The notes beneath the pieces are model-generated. The model saw only the letters and a list, made by a program, of their open reading frames with translations. It made no database searches and was not told the DNA's origin. A DNA stretch of 64,000 nucleotides, taken from NCBI GenBank assembly GCA_034509735.1, contig JACGWO010000001.1, positions 31,189,966 through 31,253,965 on the forward strand, given 5' to 3'. The position numbers and the translations under genes were made by a program. This document shows positions 45,487 through 57,640 of the stretch, piece by piece; the stretch's first letter is position 1; the number at the start of each line of letters is the position of its first letter. The DNA comes from Sesamum alatum (lineage: Eukaryota > Streptophyta > Magnoliopsida > Lamiales > Pedaliaceae).

Positions 45487-47881
45487 TCACAACATATATG
45501 AAACAGAAAATAATAAGCAGAATGAAGTAATATTTTGGTTAAGTCTCGGTCTTTAGTCCTTAACCTCTCCTACTATTTCTACGAAAACACGGCACTCTCA
45601 AACGTTGTTTTCGGGAAATCCTTTCCTAGTGGGCTCGGGATCCACAGCGATCTCCCCCATACCCCGCTTTTACGAATTCGCATGGGAAAAAGAAACCCGT
45701 GGGAGGTATTCCATACCATTCTCGTTCCACGAGATTCCCAAGATAATTGCCTCACCCTTTCACGTGATCCCGAGGACTCCAAGCGAATCAAACGTTATTC
45801 GGGCGTTAGACCCGACCCAATCAACCGATTCATAGACTCACTGCTACCTCCACGACTCGTGAGACAGGTAACAGCAGTCTACTCATCGTTCATGACAAAG
45901 TGCAGCTTCTTTTAAGCACGATAGTCGTGCCACGACTCGTGAGACCACGCTATCGACCTAAAAGATCTTCCTCACTTTTGCCATGGATGGAAGGCTTGGA
46001 CAGACTCCCAGAGTCCTAGTCCATTTATTAAGGGTCTATATTTAACTTGGTTCAACCAAGTGAGAGTTTTGATTAGAACGAGACCTCATCACATATATTA
46101 AGTATTGCATTGCGTGCGTTATGGCAGAAATATTCTAAGCGTGAATGTAACCATACATAAAGCATATAGAATAATCATAAGCATAAAATACGCATCGCAT
46201 GCAAAATAAAGTCTAGCACGCCCCTGTAGGATGATCACAAGCCCAAACCCTATGCGACCCACTGAGCCCGCAGTGGATCTATGGTCAATCTAAGGGTAGG
46301 CCCTACACTATTACAAGTTTTAATAACCCATTACATGCAATGGGCCTTGTAAGTCCTCTTTATCTTCTTGGGCTCTCCATCGTGGGCCTACACCGGGCTT
46401 CTTCTCCATGGATCCTCCGTGGGCCATCTGATGGCAACCTCCATGGGCCTCCAACACCTTGGGCTTATCTTCTCTTGCAGCTTTTATTTACAAAAAAATA
46501 AAACCTCACCACTAATTCTACTCTCATTACATCATAAAATAAGAAACCCCAATTAAACATTTGGGGGGAGTACATTGGGAGGGAGAGAGAAAGCCTTATT
46601 ATTCCAAGGCACTAGAAGAGGGACAGAGAGGAAAATAAAGAGGCACACAGGCCACAACCCAACAAATAAATGTAAATAAACCATACATGCGGTCTAGGGG
46701 CTTTGTGATCATCCTTTGTCAAATCAATTAACACAAATAGCACAAAATACATATCCCACGTAAAATATGCTATACCAACATCCATGATAATCCATACCAT
46801 AAAATAAATGCAGAAACTACATGTAAAAATATCCACACCAAACATTGGATAATAGTGCAACCTATGCACAACGATTTTTGTTGGAAAAAACCTTTTCCAT
46901 AATTAACAAGGCAATATTAATTCTATGAAATATAAAATCTCAACAAAATTAAAATGCCCCAAGTTAATTAATTCAAAAAAATTCCTAGAATTATACAGAA
47001 AAATTAAATTTTCTGAAACACAAAAAATCAACAATTCAAGAATATGCCCATTTATTCAAGAATTCCAAAATCCAACATTCGTGCAAATATTAATACATGT
47101 TAAGATCTACTCATGCTCAAACCATAAAATAACCATGATGTCCAACATCATAAAACGCAGAAATTATTGCGAAAATTTCACATATGAATTTTGATCATTG
47201 GTGCAACCATTGCAAAAATTAAATCTTGTTAGGAAACCCTTTCCTCATCAACCAAGCAATATTTATTTTAGAAAATTCCAAATCTCAAAAAATAAATATT
47301 CTAAGTCAACGGGTTCAGAATAATGCAGAAAATATCATAAAAATAATACAGTAAAAACAGTTTTGAAAAACGAGCCAAAAACGGGAGAGAAACGGAAAAC
47401 GGCACAGCCGGCCGGCCCAGCGGCGCGCGCCGCGCGCAGGCTCCTCTGCCTGCGCGCCCAGCGCGCGCGCCCAGCGCATGCCGTGCGCGCGCCCAGCGCG
47501 CGCGCACGCGCCCATGCCTGCGCGCGCCCAGCGCGCGCGGCCGGCACAGCGCGCACGCTGGGCGCGCTGGCCGGGCGCGCGCAGGCCCCTGCCTGCACGC
47601 GCGCCCCGGCCGCGCCACTGTGCGCGCGGCCAGCGTGCTGCTGCTGCCGGTTCGCCGTTTTTCACTCCTTTTTCGATTTTTCATGCAATTTTTCTGAACC
47701 ACAAGATAAATTAAACCCTAGAACATGTATAAAACACATTCAAGAAAACCAAGATCCAAAATCCCATGCAAAATTGAACGCCAATAAATATCTACGATAA
47801 ACATGCTATAAACGTAAATTAAAACACGTTTATCATGCTTAAACGCACATAGCACATAGAATTCTAGGCCTATACACCGAA
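45487..47881 (-). other. B3 leader, complete family B leader
   Basis: About 2.4 kb from gag ATG to primer-binding site. Motif pair at 45850-45864 and 45930-45944. At 46558-46571 the sequence AACATTTGGGGGGAGTACATT marks the point where A0 interrupts B1. GC-rich array at 47400-47650. AT-rich with no protein-like frame. Confidence 0.7.
47400..47650 (-). repeat. GC-rich hairpin array in B3 leader
   Basis: The perfect inverted repeat GCGCGCAGGC / GCCTGCGCGC with loop TCCTCT lies at 47432-47457, and GCAGGC / GCCTGC with loop CCCT lies near 47585-47605. Repeated CCCAGCGCGCGC phrases. Ala/Arg/Pro-rich frames of 87-145 codons on both strands reflect base composition only. Confidence 0.7.
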
Positions 47882-47897
47882 CCGGGCTCTGATACCA
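47882..47897 (-). other. Primer-binding site of B3
   Basis: The complement reads TGGTATCAGAGCCCGG, one base inside the 5' LTR. An intact site is one of the few things a non-autonomous element must keep. Confidence 0.9.
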
Positions 47898-47898
47898 C

Positions 47899-50046
47899 TG
47901 AAAGAAATCGGTGGATCGGCCCGGGAGATTAACGCGTATAGCGGAAGCGCGAAATAAGTGCGTAATAAAATTACAAAGCATAATTAAATGGAATTTAAAT
48001 CATGCATAACGTACATAAACGAATCAAGGGTGTGCCCTTGATTCTCCCGGGCGTTCGGTGTATCTCATGTTCAATAAAACACAACATGGAGGCCATAGAA
48101 TTGAAACCGGAAAAACGAAATTAAAGAAACCTACCCGGTTGTAGTTTTGTCTTCGTTTCGGCTACACGCATTGTTCCCCGTTTTGCACCAAGATCTCAAA
48201 TAAGAGATCCTCTAAATCATCTCACTCGCTCCACCGGAAAGCAAACAACCCTTGTGCTAGCAAGAAATAATTTGGGGAGAAGAGACATCGATAGACGCTA
48301 TGAATTAACGCAATCAATGTCTCTTATGTTCTTAACTTGAATAAATCAAGAAGAACAAAGTAGTATTCTTGGAGATTAAAGAAAGGGGATGGACGAATTT
48401 TAGAGAAAGATGAGAGATGAGAGTTGTAGAGAATACTAGGTGTAAGTGTGTGTTTTTTGAGTATTTATAGAAGATGGGAATTCCTAATTCCTTCTCAAAC
48501 TCTTCCAAAGAGACACACTTTGACTAGGATTTGACCTAGTCAAATCCTAGTCAAATTAGGCTTTGATTAAGTCAAATTAATCATGGCCCTTCATCTCATC
48601 ATTCTCTAGATCAAATCTTGTCCATCCATTTTGATGGGCTTTATGGAATGGGCCTATTTTATTCTAAATTAAATATTCCCATGGACTTTATATTAAATCC
48701 TATTTAATATACTAAGCCCATTAATTAATTAATGGAATGGACTTTGTTTAATTCCAAATTAAATAGTCCATGGACTTTATATTAAATCCTATTTAATACG
48801 AAGCCCACTAATTAATTAATTCACCCTTTTAATCTAATTAAAAGGAAAGCCCATGCTTTGTAAAATTCATAAATCTAATTTATGAACTCAAGCCCGATTT
48901 ATTCCAAATAATTCATCGAAGCTTGAATCTCCAAGAAGTATAATTTAATTCCATTAAATTAAACCTTCTCCCGGAATTAATTCCAAATTAATTCCCTTTC
49001 ATTTGGTGTAGCGGGTGTGACTCTTTAGGTTCACCTTTCAGCTAGACTTGGACCTACTTTTTGTTATTTCATAACCAAAGTAGTCCGTTACCATGGGTGG
49101 CCATCTAGCAACGGTCCATGACACTAGAGACTAGGTGAATTTATGGTGTGAACATTTAGGCTCCGAGTTATACGCAGGTGCGGTCCTACCGACGCTCGAT
49201 ACGTACGGGTACGGTCCTACTGTCGCCTGTCTCCCGGCCTTTAGTCTAGGGGTCGGTTCCCATCGTTGACTAGGCAACTATGCACAATGCTCGAGATAGG
49301 TTTAACTCGACGTAGGAAATCCTTTCCCACTACATCAAGTGCTATGGCCATAGACTTTGTGAGTCTAAACCATCTCCGAGCGCATAGGAGATCTTGCTGT
49401 CATATCCTTGACAGGGGACAGATCCTATCTTGGAATTCACCGTTCTTACATACTCCGACTGCACTGGACGAGGCTTATGATGACCATGTGATATAATCGG
49501 TCAAATTTCACCAGATCCAAGATACAGCCTTAGTATGTAGGGACTGCCGTGATCCTCAAGTCCGAGGACTAATCCCGTACTATCGGAACCGGGAATCCGA
49601 GTCATACCGACCAAGCCCCGAGTAGCTTCTATATGACGATTCCCCGCGAGTCACCTCAGTCGGCGCTCCCCAGCAGGCCGACCCACTAACACTGCTTAGA
49701 CGATCCTCGTCACCCGTCGATGAAATACGACAGCAGATGCTTAGTGCAAGTCTCAAATGGATTCTCGATGCCCTGTCTCGAGATTCCTTTGACTTGGAGT
49801 ATTTCAGACTGATTCGGCGAAACTGATTTCATGAACCTACCTCCAAGCGTAGTTCCAATTTCCCGAAATGTTATTTCAGTCTGTGGACGTTTGTTGCGAC
49901 ATCGTAACGATGCAAGCAGTAAGTACAACAAACTCATGCCTATGAATCCTTACTACATTCATTAACATAATATTACTTGTTCACAGATTGACGAATGGTT
50001 CTCAGAACAGCCAATACCATTGACTTTCTGGTCACCTATTCTAACA
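47899..50046 (-). repeat. B3 5' LTR, 2148 bp
   Basis: Pair of 38339-40397 but about 89 bp longer through one extra tandem unit near 48650-48735. TATA complement at 48461-48470. Followed by CGCTG and D1 coding sequence. Confidence 0.92.
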
Positions 50047-50999
50047 CGCTGACTGTATCGGAGCCGGCGGTTCAGGGGCCGGGGCTGGCCTGCCTTGAGG
50101 TTGTCCTTCATGCCTAGCATGTTGGACTTCTCTAGGTAGGTCAGTCCTCCTAGTGTCTATCCTGAATCCTCTAGGTGAGGTTTCCGCGACTGTTTCTGAT
50201 GACTGAGTTCCATCACTTGATTCCTCAAGGATCAGCTCATCAGGTTGGATATCCTCTGGGAAGCCTTGCTCCAAGAATACTGCATTCCTTGAAACAAATA
50301 CCTTTTGTTCAAAGGGTCATAAAAGTAATAACCCGCAGTTTCTTTAGGGTATCCAACGAACCTGCATAGGCTAGACCTGGATTCTAGCTTATCTCCCACT
50401 AACCTCTTGACGTATGCGGGGCTACCCCACACTTTCAAGTAGTTGTAGGACGCAGGCTTGCCGTGCCATATCTCATATGGCGTTTGGGTCAATGCACTGG
50501 TAGGCGCCAAATTCAACAACTTGGCTGCCGTTTCTAATGCATAACCCCAAAACGATAGGGGCAATTTGGTAAAACTCATCATGGAACGAACCATGTCCAA
50601 CAGGGTTCGGTTCCTCCTTTCAGAGACGCCATTTAGCTGTGGTGTTCCGGGAGGTGTCCATTCTGATATTATACCATGTTCCTTTAGATAATCTAGGAAT
50701 TCGGCACTAAGGTATTCACCGCCTCGGTCTGACCGTAGGACTTTAATTTTGTAGTTGGTTTGATTCTCCACTTCAAGTCTGAATTCTTTAAACCTCTCAA
50801 GAGCTTCAGACTTGTACCTCATCAGGTAAACATAACCATACCGTGAATGATCATCGGTGAAGGTTATGAAGTAGGAGAACCCACCTCGGGCCTGCGTCCT
50901 TAGTGGTCCACACACGTCTGTATGGACCAAGTCCAACAGACCTGTGGCAAGCCTGCTTTGTCCTACAAAGGGCTTCTTGGTCATTTTCCTCTTAGACAA
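50047..50999 (-). CDS. Copia integrase of D1 (copy b)
   Basis: The main frame 50232-50999 (255 codons) has MTKKPFVGQSRLATGLLDLV, D28 (HTDVCGP), D91 (SDRGGEYLS) and E127 (GVSERRNRTL) with D-x35-E spacing, then FWGYALETA, PYEIWHGKPASYNYLKVWG and CRFVGYPKET. An indel near 50310 shifts frame, and the linker (50041-50274) continues to the B3 insertion at 50046. The upstream zinc region is in 50981-51223 (LWHARLGHISQDRMKRL, CESCLRGK) with both His and Cys pairs intact. Catalytic residues are all present; the frame is otherwise close to functional. Confidence 0.85.
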
Positions 51000-51534
51000 G
51001 ATTCACAAGTTGGTAGATTACTCAAGTCCCCAACCTCTAGGTTCTTTGAGTCTACCAACCTTTTCATCCTATCTTGGGATATGTGACCTAGCCTAGCGTG
51101 CCACAGACGTGCGTTCCCGTTATTATCTAATTTTCCGTTTGTGTTGAGCGTTAAGAACGAAATTCGTTTGTTGCAAGATATAGAGCCCATTATGTAATGT
51201 ACCAAGTAGATGAGCAATTCCACACCTCATCAAATAAAAGCAATTTTTATTGATTTTAAACTCATAACCATTATTGTCTAACAATGGAATGGAAATGATG
51301 TTTTTAATCATACTGGGTACAAAATAAACTTGCTCTAATTCTATGCTAATGGTATCACTAATAACTAAAGTGGCGGATCCTACTGCTTCTGCCGAGATGG
51401 CCTTGCCATTTCCGAGCTTCAGGATCATGTCCCCGCTACTTAGTTTTCTGCTTTTTTTTTTTAACACCTGCAGATCATTGCAAATGTGAGCTCCACAGCC
51501 GGTATCCAATACCTAAGAGGCAGAATTAGTGACC
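50981..51534 (-). pseudogene. Pre-integrase zinc region and protease of D1 (copy b)
   Basis: Reads LDTGCGAHICNDLQVL (about 51490-51509), then a T/A-rich slip site (poly-T 51452-51462), LILKLGNGKAISAEAVGSATL, FVPSMIKNIISIPLLDNNGYEF, MRCGIAHLLGTLHNGLYILQQTNFVLNAQHKR, and the integrase zinc region in the next frame. A TAG replaces the Trp codon two residues before LDTG. The same TAG occurs in copy a. Confidence 0.75.
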
Positions 51535-52230
51535 ATGTTAACCTCAATCACAAATATACCTTTTTTGAGAAGAGTTTGGGCACTCTCTCTTCCAATGCCC
51601 TTTCTCACGGCAGTTGATACATATGTCATATATGCTTTGACTGTTGCTTGGAGACAACCTTTCCCTTACCTTTGCCTTTCCCCTCTTTGGCAATGGGAAC
51701 ACTCTGAGTGTTCGTAGCTGCTATGACTGTCTTTCCCTTCCTTTCTTCCTTTTTCCAACGTCCGGCGCCCTTGCCTTTCGTCTTGGAAGTAGAAGCACCT
51801 CCAAACAATACCGAAGGCGTGGACTTCTTAGTCGTTGCCTCGTATTGCACCAACATATTGATCAAACTCATGAATACCCTTCTCAAGTGCATTCATGTTG
51901 TAGTTGACAATAAATTGATCAAAGGAGGGTGGGAGTGACTGAAGGATCACATCTATGTACGTTTCGTTATCGAGACCTGCCTTTAGGTCCTCGAGCTTTT
52001 CCACTAGGGTAAGCATTTTAACCCCATGTTCTTGTACAGAGGATCCTTCTGTCATTTTAGTTCCAAAGAACGCCTTGGTCGCGACATACCTAGTATGCCG
52101 GTCCGGGACTGCATAGCAATCCTTAAGGCGAGCCATTATGGAAGGGACATCGTCTAGCCTTTCATATTGCTTCTGAATCTCATTGGTCATCGAAGCAAGT
52201 ATGATGCTACGAACCTTCCGGTTATCCTTA
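51535..52230 (-). pseudogene. Copia GAG of D1 (copy b), N-terminus lost in garbled sequence
   Basis: 51828-52230 encodes NRKVRSIILASMTNEIQKQYERLDDVPSIMARLKDCYAV, RHTRYVATKAFFGTKMTEGSSVQEHG and ILQSLPPSFDQFIVNYNM. 51626-51892 carries the basic Lys/Gly region. The CCHC region lies near 51560-51625 with frame breaks. The N-terminal third should follow to the right but disappears into the chimeric stretch from about 52231. Confidence 0.75.
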
Positions 52231-54912
52231 TGGAAGTGAACGACGTTCGAGACTCTGGCGTGGATCCTCCGGATAATCGGAGAGGTCCGACGTAGCATCA
52301 TACTTGGTTCTCATAACCAACTATCCTGAGATTCAGAAGCAACCGTATGAAAGGCTAGTGTCCCTTCCATTAAATTTGGCGCTCAAAAATTGGTTGAAAG
52401 TCCGGATCGGCATTTAAAGGTATGTCGCGGTGGACATTCTAACGAAAATGACAACGAAGGATCACAAGAGCGGTGGTTAATGATGAATGCTTACCCTGGT
52501 GGAGTCATTTAATCCTCCCACTATTTATACGAAAACCACGGTACTCTCAAACGTACATAGTTTTCGTGGAAATCCTTTCACTCCACAGTGGGCTTGGGAT
52601 CCAAGCGATTTTTCATCAACCCCCGCTTTTACGATTCGCATGAAAAGATCACTTGGGAAGGTATTCCATACCATTGTTGAGATTCCCAATATTTGCCTCA
52701 TTGGTGCATGATCCCGAGGACTCCAACGCGAAGTCCACGCCTTCGCTATTGTTTGGAGGTTGCTTTAGACGACTTCCAATACGAAAGGACACTAGGGTAC
52801 CGGACGTTGAAGACAGAAGAAAGGGATTTTTCTTCAGGGAAAGGCGTCAATACGGCCACGACGACTCGCAGCTATGAACACTAAAAGCTTCCCATTGCCA
52901 AAGAGGGGAAAGGCAAAGGACAAGGAAAGAGTTTGTCTCCAAGCTTTAAACAGTCTAAGGCATATGACATATTTATCAACTTGGTGAGAAAGGGCATTGT
53001 GAAGAGATAGTGAAACCGAGATCTCAAAAGGTATCCATACATTGATAATGAGGTAAATAAAAATCCATCCATAGCAGGGTATTATGATACCGGCTGTGGA
53101 GCCATCAATCATTTGCAATGAACCACAGGTGTTGAAAATTAAAGCGAAAAACTGGGTAAGCGGGGAACCCCTGAAGCTTGGGATCACAAGCCCCGGAATC
53201 TCGGCGAGACAGTATGCGATCCACTGAGCCACTCTAGTGGATCTAGTGATAGTATTAGCATAGATTTAGAGCAAGTTTATTACCCAGTATATTAAATAAG
53301 TAACAATCATTTCATTCAATGTGGTGATGAGTTTAGAATCTTGCTTTTTCTCTTTGATGAGGTGTGGAATTGCTTCAACTTGGTACATTGCATAACGCCC
53401 AGGGACTCTATATCTTGCAACAAACGAATTTCGTTCTCTGCACAACACAAACGAAAATTAGATAATAAATAGGAACCCTCACGTCTGTGGCACGCTAGGC
53501 TCTCAGGTTACATATCCCAAGATAGGATGAAAAGGTTGGTAGACTCAAAGAACCTAGAGGTTGGGGACTTGAGCGAGGTAGAAAGCTTATTACCAATTGT
53601 GAGTCCTGTCTAAGAGAGAAGGAAAAGCCAGTTAAAAGGCACACAGGACAAAGCAGGCTTAAACCATACATTCGGTCTAGGGCTCGTGGTCATACCATTT
53701 GGACCATCCAACGCAGGCCCGAGGTGGGTCCAAATCCCTACTTCATAACCTTCAAATGATCATTCATGGTTATGTTTTCTGATGAGGTACAAATAATGAA
53801 CATGTGCGAAACGGTTTAAAGAATATCAGACTGAAAATTTTTCGTGGAAACCAACCTTTCCTGCATTATTTTAAGTAAAATAACCCCGGGATTCCAAATC
53901 CATTTATTTTACTCCTAAAATAATGTCTTTAGGAATTTAGAATTGGAACCCAAAATTTTTCAGAATTAATTCAAAAATTAAAACTGAAAATAAATTTAAA
54001 AATAAAATTACACTTAGGGGTTTCAAAACCCTAGCCAAGGAAGCCACCGGCCGCCGCCGCCTGCAGCAGTCGGCCGCCGGGCGCGCAGGGCAGCAATTAT
54101 TGGCCCCTGCCTTAGCCGCCTCTGCGCGCCGCGCAACGCCTTGCCGATATGGCGCAGGCGCGCAGGCCCCTGCAAACTACTTGAAAGTGTGCGGCGCGCC
54201 TGGCCGCATCAAGAGGTCTGCGCGGCCTGGCGCAAGATAAGTTAGAATCGGTCAGGCCGACGCGCGCGCAGGCTCCTTTGCCTGTGCGCGCGCGCTGGAT
54301 ACCTGAAACTGCCACCGGTTATTACCGCGTTTTATGAACCCTGGAACGGTGCAAGAAATGCGCCGCGCAGAAGAGCACTGGGCGTTGCCGGGCGCGCGCG
54401 CGCAGGATATCGCCTCCCTGATGCGTTGATCCTTGAGGCGCGCCCTGGAATCCCGCCGAGGAGCTCCTCCGCCCGCTCAGCTTAGCGCAGCAGCGATGGG
54501 CTGCGCCTGCCGGGCGCGCGCGCGCAGACACCTCTGTCTGCCCGCGCGCGCCTAGGCGTTTCCATGCGCGCATGCCCGCGCGCAGCCAGTCCCGGTTCCT
54601 GAACGCGCTGCCGCGCGGCCGGCAGTCAGCACGCCACAGGCTTCCCATGCCTGCGCGCGTCTGCCTGCCGCAGCGCTCGGCTGCGCGCGGCCAGCCTTCC
54701 AGCTGAGACGTTTTCTCGATTTTTCATGATTAATCCCGATTCCCAAGAAAAACAGAAAATGTCTGACCAATATTCAGCAATGAATTAAAAAGCTAAAAAT
54801 AACATGGAGTCTCGTCAAAGATCCACCGAAATTTAAGCAAGTTTAATAACAACATGCTATTTCAACGTTTCATGCTTAAAACGCACATAAACCTTTAGGC
54901 CTATACACCGAA
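52231..54912. other. Chimeric, interleaved consensus (assembly artefact) replacing the D1 leader
   Basis: Short pieces of two sequences alternate every 10-40 bases. One is minus-strand gag start and leader of D1 (for example, CTCCCACTATTTATACGAAAAC near 52515 as in other leaders, and GCGCGC hairpins at 54040-54700). The other is plus-strand C1 gag-pol (for example, GAAAGGCTAG and TCCCTTCCATTA near 52350, CTTGAAAGTGTG near 54183, AAGATAAGTTAGAATC near 54234). Both end at a D1 LTR boundary: C1 gag-pol at 34647 and the D1 leader at 54929. Distances to that boundary agree to within about 25 bp. No gene should be called here. Confidence 0.85.
54262..54541 (-). repeat. GC-rich hairpins of the D1 leader (within garbled sequence)
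   Basis: CGCGCGCAGGC-TCCTTT-GCCTGTGCGCG at about 54262-54293 and GCAGACA-CCTC-TGTCTGC at 54524-54541. Same stem design as in A1, B3 and C1. Exact bases are uncertain because the consensus is mixed. Confidence 0.55.
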
Positions 54913-54928
54913 CCGGGCTCTGATACCA
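54913..54928 (-). other. Primer-binding site of D1
   Basis: Complement of TGGTATCAGAGCCCGG one base inside the 5' LTR (54930). Confidence 0.9.
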
Positions 54929-54929
54929 C

Positions 54930-56912
54930 TGAAAGGAATTGTGGATCGTCCCGGGAAAAGCGCGAATGCGGAAGCGCGGTATAATTAAAAAATTAAAACG
55001 GAATTTAAACATGCTTTTAAATTAAAACACGTTTCAAAGGGTGTGCCTTTGAAATTTCCCGAGTATTCGGTGTATCTCATGAATAATAAAACATAAAAGA
55101 ATCATGGAGGCCAATAGGGTAGAAAATTAAAAGGGACGAAAATAATAAACGAGACCTACCGTTGTCGTTTTCGTCTTCAACGGCTACACGCGTTGTTCCC
55201 CGTTTTGCACCAAGATCTCGTTCTTGAGACCCTCCAAATCGTGACACACGATCCACCCACGTATCTTGCACGTCGTGCTAGCAATGAAACAAGTTTATAT
55301 TTTGGAGTGGATGAATCAACAACACGTTATGAATTAACGGTATTGATTCATCAAGTTCTAATGTTCCAAGAACAAGAGAACTAGTGAAATGTGTTTTTGG
55401 AGAGAGAGAGGTGGACGAGAGATGAGAGGGAGAGATCCGAGTGTGTGTGTTGTGTGTGTGTTGGAGATTCATCATCCTTCAACTTGTAGGATGCTAGGGG
55501 TTTATATAGAAGAGGAGTTTAATCCTCTTTAAACTCCTCTTTTAAGAACTCTAATTTGACTAGGATTTTTGACCTAGTCAAAGTCCTAGTCAAAGTAGTG
55601 TTTTGACCTAGTCAAACAATCCTAGCCATCCATCTCTCCATTGACCTCAACCGTTGATTTAATTTAATTTAATGGAATATTTAAAACCTATTTAAATATT
55701 TCCAAGAGGCTAAAATAAATATAAATATTATTTAAGCCCATTAAATAAATCCCTTTGATAAATCTAATTTATGAATTTAATTCCTTATATCTAATAGAAG
55801 GAATTATTTCTCCAAGAAAAATAAAGGACCCGATTAAATCCAATTTAATCATTCCTTCACTCCAATATTTAATTCTTAATTAAATATCTAAATGTGTGTG
55901 GATAGTGTGTGACTCTTTAGGTTCACCTTTCAGCTAGACTTGGTCGGATTTCCTAGAATCCTTCCGTTACCATGGGTGGCCATCTAGCAACGGTCCATGG
56001 CACTAGAGACTAGGTGAAATATTCAGGGATGAACATTTAGGCTCTAACAGTACACTTGTCCTTCTGTCTTCGGTCTCATCACTTAGAGTCTAGGGGCACG
56101 GAAAATGCAGGTACCCATTTTGGACCTAAGTGTCGGTCTGTCCTCACTAAACGCCGCAAGGGAATCCTTCCCTTCTGTTCAGTCACTGTGGCCACAGTTT
56201 TAGGGACAAGACCTAGAGTATACATGAGACTCAACTGCCAAAACCTATTGACAGGAGACAGATCCTTTCTTGGAAACTACTGTCACTTTTGCACACCAGA
56301 ACTGCACTAGACATGGCTTATGACTACCAAAGAGAATTCTGGCAATCTCTCACCATATCTAAGATACAGCCCTGATGTACAGGTAAACTCAGCAAATTCC
56401 TCAAGTCAAAGGACTTGACCTGTACCGTTGGAACCGGGAATACACGTCATACCTTGCTGACCATACTCAAGGTCCTCCGTAAGACGGTTCCCACGAGTCA
56501 CCTCAGTCAGCTGCGTCCTCGCATGCTAACCCACTAACACTGCTTAGACGACCCTCGTCACCCGTCGATGAAACACGACAGCAGGTGCTTAGTGCAAGTC
56601 TCAAATGGAATCCCGGTAACCCATTTTTCGGGATTCCTTGACTTGGAGATTTCCGGACTGATTCGGGAAAGACTGATTCCATGGACCTACCTCCAAGCGT
56701 AGTCCCAGTCCCCGAAATTGATTCTCAGTCCGTGGGCTCTGTTTGCGTAGTGAACAGATATGGAAAATAGGTGCAAGTGAACACAAACAAAGTAATGCCA
56801 AATGAAATTCACTTCTTTATTCATTAATGATTTTATCAAAACACCTATAATTGTCTAGACATAGGTTACATATACCCGCCAAAATTGGCTTACATGGTCA
56901 CCTATTCTAACA
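54930..56912 (-). repeat. D1 5' LTR (1983 bp)
   Basis: Pair of 34648-36632, differing mainly by single-base indels. TATA complement at 55501-55510. Right end CTATTCTAACA followed by the target duplication TCAAC at 56913-56917. Confidence 0.92.
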
Positions 56913-57640
56913 TCAACGTCCCGGGGTCGATTTTGAGGATACCTACTCGCCAGTAGCCATGGCTAAGTCCATTCGGATCCTGCTCGCTATAGCAGCATGG
57001 TATGACTATGAGATATGGCAGATGGACGTGAAACGGCCTTCCTCAATGGTTTCGTTGAAGAAGAGATCTATATGGATCAACCGCAGGGTTTCACGGTCAT
57101 TGGAGAAGAACAGAAAGTCTGTCGTCTCCAGAAGTCATCTATGCCTCAAACAAGCCTCCCGAGGTTGGAACATTCGCTTTGATGAAGTAATACGGGGTTA
57201 TGACCTTCATCAAAAACAAATCCGACCCTTGTGTATACAGAAGGTCAGTGGGAGCTCAATAGTGTTCCTAGTGCTTTATGTGGATGACATTCTGCTCATT
57301 GGTAATGACGTTAGAATGTTAGGAAACACAAAAGTATGGTTGTCAACCCAGTTTTCCATGAAGGACTTGGGTGAAGCCTCCTACATCCTAGGCATCCAGA
57401 TTGTCAGGGACAGATCTAAAAGGATGTTAGGACTCACCCAAAACTCGTATATGGAGAAAGTCCTAAAGAGATATCGAATGGACAACTCCAAACGAGGATT
57501 CCCTTCCAATGAGGCATGGGATCAAGTTATCCAAGAAACAGTCCCCACAGACTGATGAGGAACTTGAAAGGATGAAGGTCATCCCCTATGCTTCTGCCGT
57601 AGGTAGCATACAATATGCCGGTCCACTGCACTAGGCCTGA
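56913..57640 (+). pseudogene. Second half of C1 reverse transcriptase
   Basis: It resumes exactly where 34647 stopped. MAKSIRILLAIAAWYDYEIWQMDVK (catalytic Asp) is followed by a frameshift near 57033 that replaces the usual TAFLNGF. After another shift, NIRFDEVIRGYD, VFLVLYVDDILLIGNDVRMLGN (YVDD box), FSMKDLGEASYILGIQIVRDRSKRM, NSYMEKVLKRYRMDNSKRGF and the TDEELERM region near 57553. At least three indels break the frame. The catalytic residues themselves are encoded. Confidence 0.8.

Larger units (their letters stand above)
38339..50046 (-). mobile_element. B3: family B element inside D1, with an internal duplication
   Basis: 3' LTR 38339-40397, a foreign 2.1-kb block (40398-42507, copy of D1 sequence), eroded pol and gag (42508-45486), leader, primer-binding site 47882-47897 and 5' LTR 47899-50046. 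CGCTG at 38334-38338 and at 50047-50051 (also at 40398-40402) is the 5-bp duplication. The polypurine tract and last ~130 bp of its internal region are missing, replaced by the D1 copy. This is the best evidence in the window that family B moves, because it is a separate insertion with its own target duplication. Confidence 0.85.
34648..56912 (-). mobile_element. D1: family D copia element inserted in C1 RT
   Basis: Minus-strand element: 5' LTR 54930-56912, primer-binding site 54913-54928, leader (garbled here), gag to INT at 50047-52230, insertion B3 at 38339-50046, rest of RT and RNase H at 36633-38338, and 3' LTR 34648-36632. Flanked by TCAAC on both sides. The two LTRs (1985 and 1983 bp) look nearly identical apart from short indels, so the insertion is young. 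Without B3 it would be about 10.5 kb. Confidence 0.92.

Noticed and set aside
47301..47800. Long Ala/Arg/Pro-rich frames (87-145 codons) on both strands; likewise at 16501-16857, 28695-29319 and 54112-54770
   Set aside because: They overlap on all frames of GCGCGC-rich leader arrays, have no domain motifs and differ between homologous elements; stop codons are simply rare in GC-rich sequence.
52487..53232. Frames of 60-132 codons in 52.2-54.9 kb as candidate genes
   Set aside because: They lie in the interleaved artefact and are made of alternating pieces of two unrelated sequences.
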